Positions 46,662 through 57,704 of a stretch of DNA of 64,000 nucleotides are shown here, piece after piece (the first letter of the stretch is position 1; every line of letters starts with the position of its first letter). The notes below the pieces were generated by a model. The model was not told where the DNA came from. It was given only the letters and a program-made list of their open reading frames with translations, and searched no databases. The position numbers and the translations under genes were made by a program. Source of the stretch: Flagellimonas ochracea. Lineage in GTDB: Bacteria > Bacteroidota > Bacteroidia > Flavobacteriales > Flavobacteriaceae. The stretch is taken from assembly GCF_009903685.1 (NCBI RefSeq), contig NZ_JAAABI010000005.1, forward strand, positions 62,001 to 126,000, read 5' to 3'.

Positions 46662-47213
46662 ATGAGTTACATTCCAAGATTAAAACAAGAATATAAAGAG
46701 CGAGTGATCAAAGCACTTTCTGAAGAATTTGGGTACAATAACGTAATGCAGGTACCTAAGTTGCAAAAGATAGTGGTTAGTCGAGGTGTGGGTGCTGCGG
46801 TATCCGATAAAAAACTTATCGACCACGCGGTTGAAGAGCTTAGCAACATTACAGGTCAAAAAGCCGTGGCCACGGTTTCCAAAAAAGACGTGGCTTCCTT
46901 TAAATTGAGAAAAGGAATGCCCATTGGCGCTAAGGTCACTCTAAGAGGTGAACGCATGTATGAGTTCTTGGACCGTTTGATTACATCCGCCTTACCAAGG
47001 GTACGTGATTTTCAAGGTGTGAAAGCTACTGGGTTTGACGGTAGAGGCAATTATAACCTGGGTATCACGGAGCAGATTATCTTTCCAGAAATCAATATTG
47101 ACAAGATCAATAGGATCAATGGAATGGACATTACGTTTGTGACATCGGCACAAACGGATAAAGAAGCAAAATCATTGTTAACCGAATTGGGATTACCCTT
47201 TAAAAAGAACTAA
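46662..47213 (+). CDS. rplE: 50S ribosomal protein L5
   Basis: 183 residues; 5S rRNA-binding L5 with [17 protein letters not shown] and [17 protein letters not shown]. Starts 2 bases after rplX. Confidence 0.97.
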   Translation: MSYIPRLKQEYKERVIKALSEEFGYNNVMQVPKLQKIVVSRGVGAAVSDKKLIDHAVEELSNITGQKAVATVSKKDVASFKLRKGMPIGAKVTLRGERMYEFLDRLITSALPRVRDFQGVKATGFDGRGNYNLGITEQIIFPEINIDKINRINGMDITFVTSAQTDKEAKSLLTELGLPFKKN

Positions 47214-47215
47214 GT

Positions 47216-47485
47216 ATGGCCAAGGAATCAATGAAAGCCCGAGAAAGAAAAAGGGCAAAAATGGTTGCAAAATATGCGGAGAAAAGGAAAGCATTGAAAG
47301 AAGCCGGGGACTATGAAGCACTCCAAAAGCTTCCAAAGAATGCTTCTCCCGTGCGCATGCGCAATCGTTGCAAGTTGACCGGAAGACCTAGAGGATATAT
47401 GAGAACATTCGGTATTTCCAGAGTTACATTTAGGGAAATGGCTAATAAGGGCTTGATTCCAGGAGTTAAAAAGGCAAGTTGGTAA
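47216..47485 (+). CDS. rpsN: 30S ribosomal protein S14 (zinc-less form)
   Basis: 89 residues, the long, cysteine-poor form of S14: [18 protein letters not shown] without the paired cysteines of the zinc form. Starts 2 bases after rplE. Confidence 0.97.
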   Translation: MAKESMKARERKRAKMVAKYAEKRKALKEAGDYEALQKLPKNASPVRMRNRCKLTGRPRGYMRTFGISRVTFREMANKGLIPGVKKASW

Positions 47486-47502
47486 ACAGATAAAGATAAA
47501 AG

Positions 47503-47901
47503 ATGCTTACAGATCCAATTTCAGATTACTTGACCAGAATAAGAAATGCCAATAAGGCAGGTCATAAGGTAGTGGATATTCCCGCTTCCAATCTTAAAAA
47601 GCAGATTACAAAAATATTGTTCGATCAGGGCTATATCCTAAGTTATAAGTTCGAAGATGACAAGGTGCAGGGCAACATAAAAATTGCCTTGAAATATGAT
47701 AAGTTTACCAAAGAGCCTGTAATAAAAAAACTACAGCGGGTAAGTAAGCCAGGTCTTCGCAAGTATGCAGGTTCTGATGAACTGCCAAGGGTCCTGAATG
47801 GTTTGGGCGTTGCCATTGTGTCCACGTCACATGGGGTAATGACCAGCAAGCAGGCCAAGCATGAAAATGTGGGCGGTGAGGTATTATGCTACGTATATTA
47901 A
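47503..47901 (+). CDS. rpsH: 30S ribosomal protein S8
   Basis: 132 residues; [18 protein letters not shown] and the C-terminal [20 protein letters not shown] motif. S8 is the usual autogenous repressor of the spc operon in E. coli; no candidate site was looked for beyond the spacers listed. Confidence 0.97.
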   Translation: MLTDPISDYLTRIRNANKAGHKVVDIPASNLKKQITKILFDQGYILSYKFEDDKVQGNIKIALKYDKFTKEPVIKKLQRVSKPGLRKYAGSDELPRVLNGLGVAIVSTSHGVMTSKQAKHENVGGEVLCYVY

Positions 47902-47919
47902 TTGAGAAAAGAGTAGAAG

Positions 47920-48462
47920 ATGTCAAGAATAGGTAACAATCCAATAGCAATTCCAGAAGGAGTGACCGTTGAGGTAAACGATAATGTCGTTACCGTAAAA
48001 GGTAAATTGGGAGAACTTGTCCAAGAGTTTTCTGGGGTTACTGTAAAGGTAGGGGATGCCAATGTAGTATTGGAAAGACCATCCGATAGCAAGGAAAACA
48101 AGGCAAGACACGGTCTATATCGTGCTTTGATCAACAATATGGTTGAAGGAGTTTCCAAAGGGTGGACCAAAGAATTGGAATTGGTCGGTGTCGGCTACAG
48201 AGCCAGTAACCAAGGCCAAAAACTAGATTTGGCGCTTGGATTTTCACATAATATAGTGATGGACATTGCTCCTGAAGTGAAAATTGAGACCATTTCCGAA
48301 AAAGGAAAGAATCCTATCGTAAAACTTACATCATTCGACAAGCAATTGGTGGGTCAAGTAGCTGCCAAGATAAGGTCTTTCCGTAAGCCAGAACCTTACA
48401 AAGGAAAGGGAATCAAGTTTGTAGGTGAGCAACTAAGAAGAAAAGCAGGTAAATCAGCTTAA
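47920..48462 (+). CDS. rplF: 50S ribosomal protein L6
   Basis: 180 residues; MSRIGNNPIAIPEGV and C-terminal KPEPYKGKGIKFVGEQLRRK. Confidence 0.97.
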   Translation: MSRIGNNPIAIPEGVTVEVNDNVVTVKGKLGELVQEFSGVTVKVGDANVVLERPSDSKENKARHGLYRALINNMVEGVSKGWTKELELVGVGYRASNQGQKLDLALGFSHNIVMDIAPEVKIETISEKGKNPIVKLTSFDKQLVGQVAAKIRSFRKPEPYKGKGIKFVGEQLRRKAGKSA

Positions 48463-48474
48463 TTGATTTAGAAT

Positions 48475-48828
48475 ATGGGACTATCAACGACTGAAAGAAA
48501 ATTACGCATCCGAAGAAGAATACGAAAAGTATCTTTTGGAACTGAAAGCAGACCAAGGCTTTCCGTTTTCAGGAGCAATAAAGAAATATATGCCCAATTG
48601 ATTGACGACCGCAATGGAGTTACCCTTGCGGCGGCCTCGTCCAGAGATAAGGATGTGGATGCCAAGGGCACCAAAATAGAGGTTGCCAACCAAGTGGGAA
48701 AGGCCATTGCAGAAAAAGCGCTTAAGTTGGGTGTTGAAGCTGTGGCTTTTGATAGGGGAGGAAACCTTTATCACGGAAGAGTAAAATCATTGGCTGAAGG
48801 AGCTAGGGAAGCCGGACTAAAATTCTAA
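48475..48828 (+). CDS. rplR: 50S ribosomal protein L18
   Basis: 117 residues; 5S rRNA binder with [18 protein letters not shown] and [20 protein letters not shown]. Confidence 0.97.
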   Translation: MGLSTTERKLRIRRRIRKVSFGTESRPRLSVFRSNKEIYAQLIDDRNGVTLAAASSRDKDVDAKGTKIEVANQVGKAIAEKALKLGVEAVAFDRGGNLYHGRVKSLAEGAREAGLKF

Positions 48829-48835
48829 TAAGACT

Positions 48836-49360
48836 ATGTACCAGAAATACAAAAACGTAGAAGTAGTAAAGCCAGGAGGACTGGAGTTGAAAGACCGTTT
48901 AGTTGGCGTACAACGTGTTACCAAAGTAACAAAGGGTGGTAGAGCCTTTGGTTTTTCAGCCATAGTTGTGGTTGGTGATGAAAATGGTGTTGTAGGACAT
49001 GGTCTGGGTAAATCCAAGGAGGTGGCCACGGCCATTGCCAAGGCTATTGAAGATGCCAAAAAGAATTTGGTGCGCATCCCATTGGTCAAAGGTACCGTTC
49101 CGCATCAGCAAAAAGGAAAATATGGAGGTGCGCGTGTTTATATTCAGCCCGCATCACCAGGTACAGGAGTTATAGCAGGTGGAGCCGTAAGGGCGGTATT
49201 GGAAGCTGTTGGGGTACATGACGTATTGTCAAAGTCCCAAGGTTCGTCCAACCCTCACAATGTGGTAAAAGCAACTTTTGATGCTTTGTTGCAATTGAGG
49301 AGCGCCAATGTTGTTGCCAAGCAAAGAGGCGTTTCTTTGGAAAAAGTCTTTAAGGGATAA
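48836..49360 (+). CDS. rpsE: 30S ribosomal protein S5
   Basis: 174 residues; [20 protein letters not shown] and the C-terminal loop [15 protein letters not shown]. Near the decoding and mRNA entry sites. Starts 7 bases after rplR. Confidence 0.97.
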   Translation: MYQKYKNVEVVKPGGLELKDRLVGVQRVTKVTKGGRAFGFSAIVVVGDENGVVGHGLGKSKEVATAIAKAIEDAKKNLVRIPLVKGTVPHQQKGKYGGARVYIQPASPGTGVIAGGAVRAVLEAVGVHDVLSKSQGSSNPHNVVKATFDALLQLRSANVVAKQRGVSLEKVFKG

Positions 49361-49372
49361 ATAGAGGATAGT

Positions 49373-49552
49373 ATGTCAAAGATTAAGGTAAAACAAGTAA
49401 GAAGTGCAATAAAAAAGCCTCAGAACCAAAAGAGAACTTTGGAGGCTCTTGGATTGCGAAAAATAGGACACGTTGTGGAACACGAAGCAACGCCCAATAT
49501 CCTTGGAATGATAAATAAGGTAAAACACTTGGTTTCCACCGAGGAAGCTTAA
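49373..49552 (+). CDS. rpmD: 50S ribosomal protein L30
   Basis: A 59-residue frame, ATG at 49373 to TAA at 49550-49552, fitting L30: SKIKVKQVRSAIKKPQNQKR, then LEALGLRKIGHVVEHE. It fills the gap between rpsE and rplO and matches the usual order. Confidence 0.95.
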   Translation: MSKIKVKQVRSAIKKPQNQKRTLEALGLRKIGHVVEHEATPNILGMINKVKHLVSTEEA

Positions 49553-49565
49553 AATATATCGGCAG

Positions 49566-50018
49566 ATGGATTTACACAATCTAAAACCAGCAGAAGGTGC
49601 TGTGCACAAACAAGGAAAACGAGTAGGAAGAGGAGAAGGCTCTGGAAAAGGAGGAACTTCCACCCGTGGACACAAAGGAGCCAAGTCAAGATCTGGATAT
49701 TCCAAGAAAATTGGTTTCGAGGGAGGTCAGATGCCCTTGCAACGACGTGTGCCCAAATTCGGATTCAAGAATATCAACAGAAAAGAATATAGAGGCATCA
49801 ATTTGGGCAAATTGCAAGAATTGGTGGATAAGGGTGTGGTTAAAAAGGAAATTACCTTGGACACCTTGGTGGAAAACCGACTGGCCCACAAAAACGATTT
49901 GGTGAAAATTTTGGGAGATGGCGAATTAAAAGCCGCTCTTAAAGTTTCCGTACATAAATTTACTGCATCCGCAAAGGCTGCGATTGAAGCCGCAGGAGGA
50001 GAAGCAATAGGTTTATAA
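49566..50018 (+). CDS. rplO: 50S ribosomal protein L15
   Basis: 150 residues; Gly/Arg-rich N-terminus (HKQGKRVGRGEGSGKGG) and the RVPKFGFKN core. Ends 13 bases before secY. Confidence 0.97.
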   Translation: MDLHNLKPAEGAVHKQGKRVGRGEGSGKGGTSTRGHKGAKSRSGYSKKIGFEGGQMPLQRRVPKFGFKNINRKEYRGINLGKLQELVDKGVVKKEITLDTLVENRLAHKNDLVKILGDGELKAALKVSVHKFTASAKAAIEAAGGEAIGL

Positions 50019-50031
50019 GGTAAGGAGAAGC

Positions 50032-51375
50032 ATGAAGAAATTTATTGAGACCATATCAAATATTTGGAAGATTGAAGAACTGAGACAACGTATCATAGTT
50101 ACCCTCGGGTTGCTATTGGTATATCGTTTTGGAGCACAAATCGTACTACCAGGTATTGATACTACCCAATTGGCAGAATTGACCTCAAACACAGAACAGG
50201 GTATTCTGGGAATTCTTAATGCTTTCACCGGAGGTGCTTTTGCCAACGCATCGGTTTTTGCATTGGGTATCATGCCCTATATATCGGCATCCATTGTGGT
50301 GCAATTAATGGGTATTGCAATACCCTATTTGCAAAAATTACAGAAAGAAGGGGAAAGTGGAAGAAAAACTATCAACCAAATTACACGTTGGTTGACAATA
50401 GGAATCTGTATCGTTCAAGCTCCTGCCTATTTATTTGGTTTAGGTGCTCTGGGTGTTCCGGACAGTGCCTTTATATTAGGTAAAGGTTTGGATTTCATAA
50501 TTCCTGCAGTGATAATTTTGGTAACTGGGTGCGTGTTCGCCATGTGGTTGGGAGAGAAGATTACAGATAAGGGTATCGGAAACGGTATTTCTTTATTGAT
50601 CATGATTGGTATTATAGCGACCTTGCCACAGTCCTTTGTACAAGAATTTATCTCCAGAACAGCCAACAATACCGGAGGTATTATGTTCATGTTGATTGAG
50701 GTGATCATCTGGTTCTTGGTAATATTGGCTAGTGTACTTTTGGTAATGGCGGTACGACAAATACCCGTACAATATGCCAGAAGGACAGCATCAGGAGGGT
50801 ATGAGAAAAACATTATGGGGGCCAGACAATACATACCCCTTAAGTTGAATGCCTCTGGTGTTATGCCTATTATTTTTGCGCAAGCCATTATGTTTGCTCC
50901 AAGTTTATTGGGAAGAACATTCAACAATACAGCAGTTGGACAATGGATGGAAGTGCAATTTGCCGATATTTTCGGGTTGGCCTACAACATTCTATTTGCA
51001 ATATTGATAATCATATTCACCTACTTCTACACAGCGATCACTGTGCCCACCAACAAGATGGCCGATGATTTAAAAAGAAGTGGAGGTTTTATTCCAGGTA
51101 TACGTCCCGGTAAAGAAACAGGAGATTATTTGGATAAGATTATGTCCTTGATTACCCTGCCAGGCTCTGTTTTCTTGGCGCTATTAGCGGTATTGCCAGC
51201 GGTAGTTGTGAAGTTAATGGATGTACAAGCAGGTTGGGCATTGTTCTATGGGGGCACGTCACTATTGATTATGGTTGGCGTTGCAATTGATACAGTACAA
51301 CAGGTGAATTCCTATTTGTTGAACAGGCATTACGATGGTTTGATGAAAACCGGTAAAAATAGAAAAGTAGCATAA
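50032..51375 (+). CDS. secY: Protein translocase subunit SecY
   Basis: 447 residues with ten membrane segments; signatures include FRFGAQIVLPGID-like start of helix 1, AFTGGAFANASVFALGIMPYI (helix 2 and the plug region), and QIPVQYARRTASGGYEKN in the cytoplasmic C4 loop. It forms the export channel with SecE and SecG, which are not in this window. Confidence 0.98.
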   Translation: MKKFIETISNIWKIEELRQRIIVTLGLLLVYRFGAQIVLPGIDTTQLAELTSNTEQGILGILNAFTGGAFANASVFALGIMPYISASIVVQLMGIAIPYLQKLQKEGESGRKTINQITRWLTIGICIVQAPAYLFGLGALGVPDSAFILGKGLDFIIPAVIILVTGCVFAMWLGEKITDKGIGNGISLLIMIGIIATLPQSFVQEFISRTANNTGGIMFMLIEVIIWFLVILASVLLVMAVRQIPVQYARRTASGGYEKNIMGARQYIPLKLNASGVMPIIFAQAIMFAPSLLGRTFNNTAVGQWMEVQFADIFGLAYNILFAILIIIFTYFYTAITVPTNKMADDLKRSGGFIPGIRPGKETGDYLDKIMSLITLPGSVFLALLAVLPAVVVKLMDVQAGWALFYGGTSLLIMVGVAIDTVQQVNSYLLNRHYDGLMKTGKNRKVA

Positions 51376-51378
51376 TTT

Positions 51379-51594
51379 ATGGCAAAGCAGCCAGCAATAG
51401 AACAAGACGGAACTATAATCGAGGCATTGTCAAACGCAATGTTTCGGGTAGAATTAGAGAACGGTCATGTTGTGACGGCACACATCTCTGGGAAAATGCG
51501 TATGCACTATATCAAATTACTTCCAGGGGACAAGGTAAAACTTGAGATGAGCCCATATGATTTAACAAAAGCAAGAATTACTTACAGATACTAA
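51379..51594 (+). CDS. infA: Translation initiation factor IF-1
   Basis: 71 residues, OB-fold IF-1 with [18 protein letters not shown] and [20 protein letters not shown]. Starts 3 bases after secY. Confidence 0.97.
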   Translation: MAKQPAIEQDGTIIEALSNAMFRVELENGHVVTAHISGKMRMHYIKLLPGDKVKLEMSPYDLTKARITYRY

Positions 51595-51598
51595 TACG

Positions 51599-51715
51599 AT
51601 GAAAGTAAGAGCATCCATAAAGAAGAGAAGTGCCGAATGCAAGATTGTTCGCAGAAAAGGCAGATTGTACGTGATCAATAAAAAGAATCCTAGATTTAAA
51701 CAAAGACAAGGGTAA
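51599..51715 (+). CDS. rpmJ: 50S ribosomal protein L36 (zinc-less form)
   Basis: A 38-residue frame, ATG at 51599 to TAA at 51713-51715, reading [19 protein letters not shown] and ending [11 protein letters not shown]. Only one of the four zinc ligands remains (the Cys in AECK); the later Cys and His are replaced by Asn and Phe. This is the usual Bacteroidetes type. It sits between infA and rpsM, as expected. Confidence 0.96.
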   Translation: MKVRASIKKRSAECKIVRRKGRLYVINKKNPRFKQRQG

Positions 51716-51717
51716 TT

Positions 51718-52092
51718 ATGGCAAGAATTGCAGGGGTAGATATACCTAAACAAAAACGCGGCGTTATTTCACTTACCTACATTTACGGTGTAGGCAAAAG
51801 TAGGGCCCAAGAAATTTTGGAGAAAGCCCAAGTAAGTCAGGACACCAAAGTTTCAGATTGGAACGATGATGAGATTGGAAGAATCAGGGAAGCTGTTTCC
51901 GATTATAAAATTGAAGGTGAACTGCGTTCTGAGACCCAGTTGAACATCAAACGTTTGATGGACATCGGTTGTTACAGGGGAATTCGTCACAGATCAGGCT
52001 TGCCATTGAGGGGTCAACGTACCAAGAACAACTCTAGGACGAGAAAAGGAAAAAGAAAAACAGTTGCCAACAAGAAGAAAGCAACGAAATAA
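51718..52092 (+). CDS. rpsM: 30S ribosomal protein S13
   Basis: 124 residues; [20 protein letters not shown] and [18 protein letters not shown]. In E. coli it opens the alpha operon. Starts 2 bases after rpmJ. Confidence 0.98.
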   Translation: MARIAGVDIPKQKRGVISLTYIYGVGKSRAQEILEKAQVSQDTKVSDWNDDEIGRIREAVSDYKIEGELRSETQLNIKRLMDIGCYRGIRHRSGLPLRGQRTKNNSRTRKGKRKTVANKKKATK

Positions 52093-52197
52093 TTATCAGA
52101 TAGTAGTCATTAGTATTTAGACGTTAGAAGAATCTGTTTGAAATGTAAAAGTCTAGGATTCCAATAACTAAGAGCTAACAACTATAAACTAAAAAAT
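52093..52197 (+). promoter_or_regulatory. 105-base spacer with imperfect inverted repeats before rpsK
   Basis: The left arm is rich in TTAG steps (AGTCATTAGTATTTAGACG) and the right arm in CTAA steps (CCAATAACTAAGAGCTAAC), so the spacer can fold back on itself imperfectly. I see no clean terminator or -7 box. Spacers with this repeat flavour may be dispersed elements, but I cannot test that here. Confidence 0.4.
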
Positions 52198-52590
52198 ATG
52201 GCAAAGGCAAGTACCAAAACAACTAAAAAACGTAAGGTAGTCGTAGAATCTACTGGCGAAGCCCACATTGTGGCGTCCTTCAACAATATAATCATCTCCC
52301 TTACCAACAAAAAAGGAGACGTGATATCGTGGTCCTCAGCGGGTAAAATGGGATTTCGCGGTTCTAAGAAAAACACCCCGTATGCTGCGCAAGTAGCTGC
52401 CGAGGAGTGTGCAAAAGTTGCTCACGAAGCAGGACTTAGAAAAGTGAAGGTTTATGTGAAAGGACCAGGAAACGGTAGGGAATCGGCTATCCGTTCCATC
52501 CATAATTCAGGAATAGAGGTTGCCGAAATCATCGATGTGACCCCACTTCCACACAACGGGTGCAGACCACCAAAAAGAAGAAGAGTTTAA
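52198..52590 (+). CDS. rpsK: 30S ribosomal protein S11
   Basis: 130 residues; [20 protein letters not shown] and [16 protein letters not shown], the latter the S11 C-terminal mark. Follows a 105-base spacer after rpsM. Confidence 0.98.
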   Translation: MAKASTKTTKKRKVVVESTGEAHIVASFNNIIISLTNKKGDVISWSSAGKMGFRGSKKNTPYAAQVAAEECAKVAHEAGLRKVKVYVKGPGNGRESAIRSIHNSGIEVAEIIDVTPLPHNGCRPPKRRRV

Positions 52591-52604
52591 CAATCATTAA
52601 TAAT

Positions 52605-52676
52605 ATGGCCCAAAAGGGTCTTCACGATGGTGCATTTTAGATTATCGAAGGATAAGCCTTAATTCATAATCGCACT
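52605..52676 (+). promoter_or_regulatory. Structured RNA element in the rpsK-rpsD spacer
   Basis: Two folds are visible in the 102-base spacer. GGCCC (52607-52611) pairs with GGGTC (52616-52620) around an AAAA loop. Then a nested stem: GTGC (52630-52633) with GCAC (52672-52675), GATTAT (52640-52645) with ATAATC (52666-52671) and AAGG (52648-52651) with CCTT (52657-52660). S4 is an autogenous regulator in several bacteria, so this fits a ribosomal-protein leader just ahead of rpsD; that interpretation is inference. Confidence 0.62.
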
Positions 52677-52692
52677 TTCAAACTAAAAGAAG

Positions 52693-53298
52693 ATGGCAAG
52701 ATACACAGGACCAAAATCAAAGATCGCTAGAAAATTTGGAGAAGCGATATTCGGGGACGACAAGTCTTTTGAAAAGAAAAATTATCCTCCAGGACAACAC
52801 GGTAATAACAGACGCCGTGGAAAAAAATCAGAATATGCTGTCCAGTTGATGGAAAAGCAAAAGGCCAAATATACCTACGGTATTTTGGAGCGTCAATTTA
52901 GAAACCTATTTGCCGAGGCCAAAAGAAAAGATGGCGTTACCGGTGAAGTGCTCCTGCAATTGTGCGAATCCCGCTTGGACAACGTAGTATACCGAATGGG
53001 CATAGCCCCTTCTAGAAGAGGAGCCCGTCAGTTGGTTTCACACCGTCACATCACTGTTAATGGAAATGTGGTCAATATCCCATCCTATAATCTAAAAGCA
53101 GGTGACGTTGTAGGCGTAAGAGAAAAATCAAAATCCGTCCAGGCCATTCAAGATTCCTTGTCTGCCAACAGCAGCGTTTACGAATGGATCACATGGAATT
53201 CAGAAAAGAAGGAAGGCACATACGTTGCCATTCCCGAAAGAATCCAGATTCCTGAGAACATCAAGGAACAACTGATCGTGGAATTGTACTCTAAATAA
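52693..53298 (+). CDS. rpsD: 30S ribosomal protein S4
   Basis: 201 residues; S4 N-terminal part ([20 protein letters not shown]) and S4 RNA-binding domain ([30 protein letters not shown]). Preceded by the structured spacer. Confidence 0.98.
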   Translation: MARYTGPKSKIARKFGEAIFGDDKSFEKKNYPPGQHGNNRRRGKKSEYAVQLMEKQKAKYTYGILERQFRNLFAEAKRKDGVTGEVLLQLCESRLDNVVYRMGIAPSRRGARQLVSHRHITVNGNVVNIPSYNLKAGDVVGVREKSKSVQAIQDSLSANSSVYEWITWNSEKKEGTYVAIPERIQIPENIKEQLIVELYSK

Positions 53299-53320
53299 AA
53301 ATTCAACACTAATCCAAATT

Positions 53321-54313
53321 ATGGCATTACTTAATTTTCAGAAGCCCGATAAAGTTATAATGATAGATTCCACAGATTTCGAGGGGAAATTTGAATTCCG
53401 CCCTTTGGAACCTGGTTATGGATTGACAGTTGGAAATGCCCTGAGAAGGGTCTTACTTTCCTCCTTGGAAGGTTTCGCCATTACTTCTGTGCGCATTGAT
53501 GGAGTGGAACATGAGTTTTCTGTCATTCCAGGTGTTGTTGAAGATGTGACCGAAATTATCTTGAACCTTAAACAGGTTCGATTTAAAAGACAGATTGATG
53601 ATGTAGAGAGCGAAACGGTGTCCATTTCCATCAGCGGTAAAGAACAGTTGACAGCTGGGGATTTCCAAAAATTCATCTCAGGATATCAAGTGCTTAATCC
53701 AGATTTGGTGATCTGTAATATGGATCCCAAAGTGGGCATCAACATGGAAATCATTATCGAAAAAGGTCGTGGTTATGTTCCTGCGGAGGAAAATAAGAAA
53801 TCCAATGCACCATTGGGAAGCATTGCTGTAGATTCTGTTTACACTCCAGTAAAGAATGTAAAATATAGCATCGAAAACTTCAGGGTAGAGCAGAAGACCG
53901 ATTACGAAAAATTGATTTTCGAAATTGTGACCGATGGCTCCATACATCCTAAAGATGCATTGACCGAGGCCGCGAAGGTATTGATACACCACTTCATGTT
54001 GTTCTCTGATGAGCGCATTACTTTGGAAGCGGATGAGATCGCCCAAACGGAGACCTATGATGAGGAATCGTTGCACATGAGACAATTGTTGAAGACCAAA
54101 TTAGTGGACATGGACCTTTCCGTAAGGGCATTGAACTGCTTAAAAGCTGCCGAAGTAGATACTTTGGGCGACTTGGTTTCCTTTAATAAGAATGATTTGA
54201 TGAAGTTCAGGAACTTTGGTAAAAAATCGTTGACCGAATTGGAAGAATTGGTATTGAACAAAGGACTTGAATTTGGCATGGACCTCTCCAAATACAAATT
54301 AGACAAAGATTAA
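53321..54313 (+). CDS. rpoA: RNA polymerase alpha subunit
   Basis: 330 residues: N-terminal assembly domain ([20 protein letters not shown]) and C-terminal helix-hairpin-helix domain ([20 protein letters not shown]). Located in the usual alpha-operon place between rpsD and rplQ. Confidence 0.98.
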   Translation: MALLNFQKPDKVIMIDSTDFEGKFEFRPLEPGYGLTVGNALRRVLLSSLEGFAITSVRIDGVEHEFSVIPGVVEDVTEIILNLKQVRFKRQIDDVESETVSISISGKEQLTAGDFQKFISGYQVLNPDLVICNMDPKVGINMEIIIEKGRGYVPAEENKKSNAPLGSIAVDSVYTPVKNVKYSIENFRVEQKTDYEKLIFEIVTDGSIHPKDALTEAAKVLIHHFMLFSDERITLEADEIAQTETYDEESLHMRQLLKTKLVDMDLSVRALNCLKAAEVDTLGDLVSFNKNDLMKFRNFGKKSLTELEELVLNKGLEFGMDLSKYKLDKD

Positions 54314-54324
54314 GTAATCATATT

Positions 54325-54356
54325 TTGCTCCCCATAATAAATGGGTTTGGAAGCAA
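54325..54356 (+). promoter_or_regulatory. Hairpin just before rplQ
   Basis: Outer stem TTGCT (54325-54329) with AGCAA (54352-54356) and inner stem CCCAT (54331-54335) with ATGGG (54341-54345). It lies in the rpoA-rplQ spacer, 18 bases before the rplQ ATG, with no T-run after it. Possibly a processing or regulatory fold. Confidence 0.4.
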
Positions 54357-54374
54357 GATGATAAAACGAAGAAA

Positions 54375-54875
54375 ATGAGACACGGAAAGAAATTCAATCA
54401 CTTAGGAAGAACAGCAGCCCACAGAAAGGCTATGTTGGCCAATATGGCCTGTTCCCTAATCGAGCATAAAAGAATAAATACCACTGTGGCCAAGGCCAAA
54501 GCTTTGAAGCAATTTGTAGAGCCCTTGATCACCAAATCGAAGTCAGAGAATAACCAAACTGTCGAAAAGGGAACGCACAATAGAAGAATTGTGTTTAGCA
54601 GCCTTAGAAACAAATATGCGGTAACTGAACTTTTTGGCACTGTTGCCGAAAAGGTGGGTGATCGCCCGGGTGGATATACAAGAATCATTAAGCTGGGTAA
54701 CCGTCTTGGTGATAATGCCGACATGGCCATGATTGAGTTGGTGGACTTCAACGAAGTTTACAACGCTGGAAAGCCTAAGAAAAAATCCACAAGAAGAAGT
54801 AGAAGAGGAGGAGGTAAAAAAGTGGAAGCAGCCGCACCGGTCGCTGAAACGGTAACCGATGACTCTGAAGAATAA
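54375..54875 (+). CDS. rplQ: 50S ribosomal protein L17
   Basis: 166 residues; [21 protein letters not shown] start and [20 protein letters not shown] core. The C-terminal tail is Lys/Arg-rich, then Ala/Glu-rich, longer than in E. coli, as common in Bacteroidetes. Last gene of the super-operon. Confidence 0.97.
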   Translation: MRHGKKFNHLGRTAAHRKAMLANMACSLIEHKRINTTVAKAKALKQFVEPLITKSKSENNQTVEKGTHNRRIVFSSLRNKYAVTELFGTVAEKVGDRPGGYTRIIKLGNRLGDNADMAMIELVDFNEVYNAGKPKKKSTRRSRRGGGKKVEAAAPVAETVTDDSEE

Positions 54876-54905
54876 TAAAAATGTTATTAACTATTGTATT
54901 AGTGG

Positions 54906-54938
54906 AAAAAGGATAAGTGAAAACTTATCCTTTTTTTA
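54906..54938 (+). terminator. Terminator of the ribosomal super-operon
   Basis: AAGGATAAGT and ACTTATCCTT make a 10-bp perfect stem with a GAAA tetraloop, followed by seven T. Placed 30 bases after rplQ. Confidence 0.95.
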
Positions 54939-54968
54939 TGTTTTTTTGTGAAACTGAAATTGAATTGT

Positions 54969-54990
54969 CCCCTTGAGGGTACTAAAGGGG
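54969..54990 (+). promoter_or_regulatory. Hairpin in the carA leader region
   Basis: CCCCTT (54969-54974) can pair with AAGGGG (54985-54990) around a 10-base loop. It sits between the super-operon terminator and carA. It could be a leader fold; no T-run follows directly. Confidence 0.3.
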
Positions 54991-55059
54991 TGTTTTCAAA
55001 CTAGAGAATAAAGGAAGACAAAAAATAGAAGTAGGGAGCAGTATAAAACTAATCACACA

Positions 55060-56172
55060 ATGAAGTATCAAACAAGAAAAAAAGCATTGATTTTGTTGGC
55101 CGATGGAACCATTTTTTACGGAAAGGCCGTTGGGGACAAGGATGGTACCGCAGTAGGGGAAGTATGTTTCAATACGGGTATGACCGGATATCAAGAAATT
55201 TTTACCGACCCATCGTACTACGGTCAATTGATGGTGACTACCAATGCCCATATAGGCAACTACGGTACCCATCATGATGAAATAGAGTCTGACTCCATTA
55301 AGATTGCTGGACTTATCTGCAAAAATTTCAGCTATGAATATTCCCGCCCCAGTGCCAATATGGGCTTATTGGAATTTCTGGAAAAGAACAACCTGTTTGC
55401 CATTTCAGATGTTGATACACGTGCATTGGTAAGTTATATTCGAGAAAATGGCGCCATGAATGCGTTAATTTCCACAAGAGTGGACGAAATAGAGACCTTG
55501 AAAAAGGAATTGAAACAGGTTCCAAGTATGGAGGGCCTTGAGCTTTCCTCTAAGGTTTCCACACAGGAACCGTACTATTACGGAGACGAAAATGCCGACA
55601 TTCGTATTTCGGCCTTGGATATTGGCATCAAAAAGAATATTCTTCGAAATTTGGCCAAAAGGGGCGCCTACATAAAGGTTTTTCCATACAACACTTCATT
55701 TGAGGAAATGAAGGAGTGGAATCCAGATGGATATTTCATATCAAACGGTCCAGGGGATCCACAACCACTAACTGAGGCCATTGCGGCTACCAAAGAAATG
55801 ATCAAATCCAATAAACCTTTATTTGGAATTTGTTTGGGACATCAGGTTTTGGCTTTGGCGAACGGCGTTTCCACCTATAAAATGCACAATGGGCACAGGG
55901 GCATCAATCATCCCATTCTGAATTTGGTCACAGGTAAAGGCGAAATAACTTCCCAGAACCACGGTTTTGCCATTAATAGGGAAGAAGCCGAGGCGCATCC
56001 CGATTTAGAGATTACGCATAACCATTTGAACGACCATACCGTCGCCGGTATACGAATGAAGGAAAAGGATGTTTTTTCGGTACAATACCATCCCGAGGCA
56101 AGTCCCGGCCCCCATGATGCCGAGTATCTTTTTGACCAATTTTTTGAGGTCATCAAAACAGGACGTAACTAA
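55060..56172 (+). CDS. carA: Carbamoyl-phosphate synthase small subunit
   Basis: 370 residues. The N-terminal domain (ALILLADGTIFYGKAVG) is followed by a class I glutamine amidotransferase with nucleophile Cys in GICLGHQVLALA and His/Glu in QYHPEASPGPHD. It supplies ammonia to CarB for carbamoyl phosphate in pyrimidine and arginine synthesis. carB is not adjacent; eno follows instead, so the subunits are encoded apart here. Confidence 0.96.
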   Translation: MKYQTRKKALILLADGTIFYGKAVGDKDGTAVGEVCFNTGMTGYQEIFTDPSYYGQLMVTTNAHIGNYGTHHDEIESDSIKIAGLICKNFSYEYSRPSANMGLLEFLEKNNLFAISDVDTRALVSYIRENGAMNALISTRVDEIETLKKELKQVPSMEGLELSSKVSTQEPYYYGDENADIRISALDIGIKKNILRNLAKRGAYIKVFPYNTSFEEMKEWNPDGYFISNGPGDPQPLTEAIAATKEMIKSNKPLFGICLGHQVLALANGVSTYKMHNGHRGINHPILNLVTGKGEITSQNHGFAINREEAEAHPDLEITHNHLNDHTVAGIRMKEKDVFSVQYHPEASPGPHDAEYLFDQFFEVIKTGRN

Positions 56173-56223
56173 AACGTTATAGTTTTATTTTTAGGTTATT
56201 TCATGTGTTTTTGCGATGATATC

Positions 56224-56257
56224 TTGAAGTAAAAAAGGCAATGCTTTCGTATCTTAG
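56224..56257 (+). promoter_or_regulatory. Probable promoter of eno
   Basis: TTG at 56224-56226, a 23-base gap and TATCTTAG at 56250-56257, one base away from TAnnTTTG. The eno ATG is 35 bases downstream. Confidence 0.42.
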
Positions 56258-56289
56258 CCTAATTCATTGTCAACCAAAAACTTTAATAA

Positions 56290-57582
<1,293 letters not shown>

Positions 57583-57607
57583 ATGATAATGATTTTTTAG
57601 CATAGCT

Positions 57608-57640
57608 AAGGCCTTTCTCAATCGGGAAAGGCTTTTTTTT
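57608..57640 (+). terminator. Terminator after eno
   Basis: GCCTTTC and GAAAGGC form the stem (extended by T-G pairs), followed by a run of eight T. Confidence 0.9.
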
Positions 57641-57704
57641 GTTACACTAACAAACTTTGTCTAAATTGAAGATTCAACCGAACTAGCAAACTTTTCTTTT
57701 TTTA

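Noticed and set aside
50427..50927. Minus-strand 166-codon frame within secY
   Set aside because: Antisense to a fully conserved SecY sequence; hydrophobic and compositionally mirrored.
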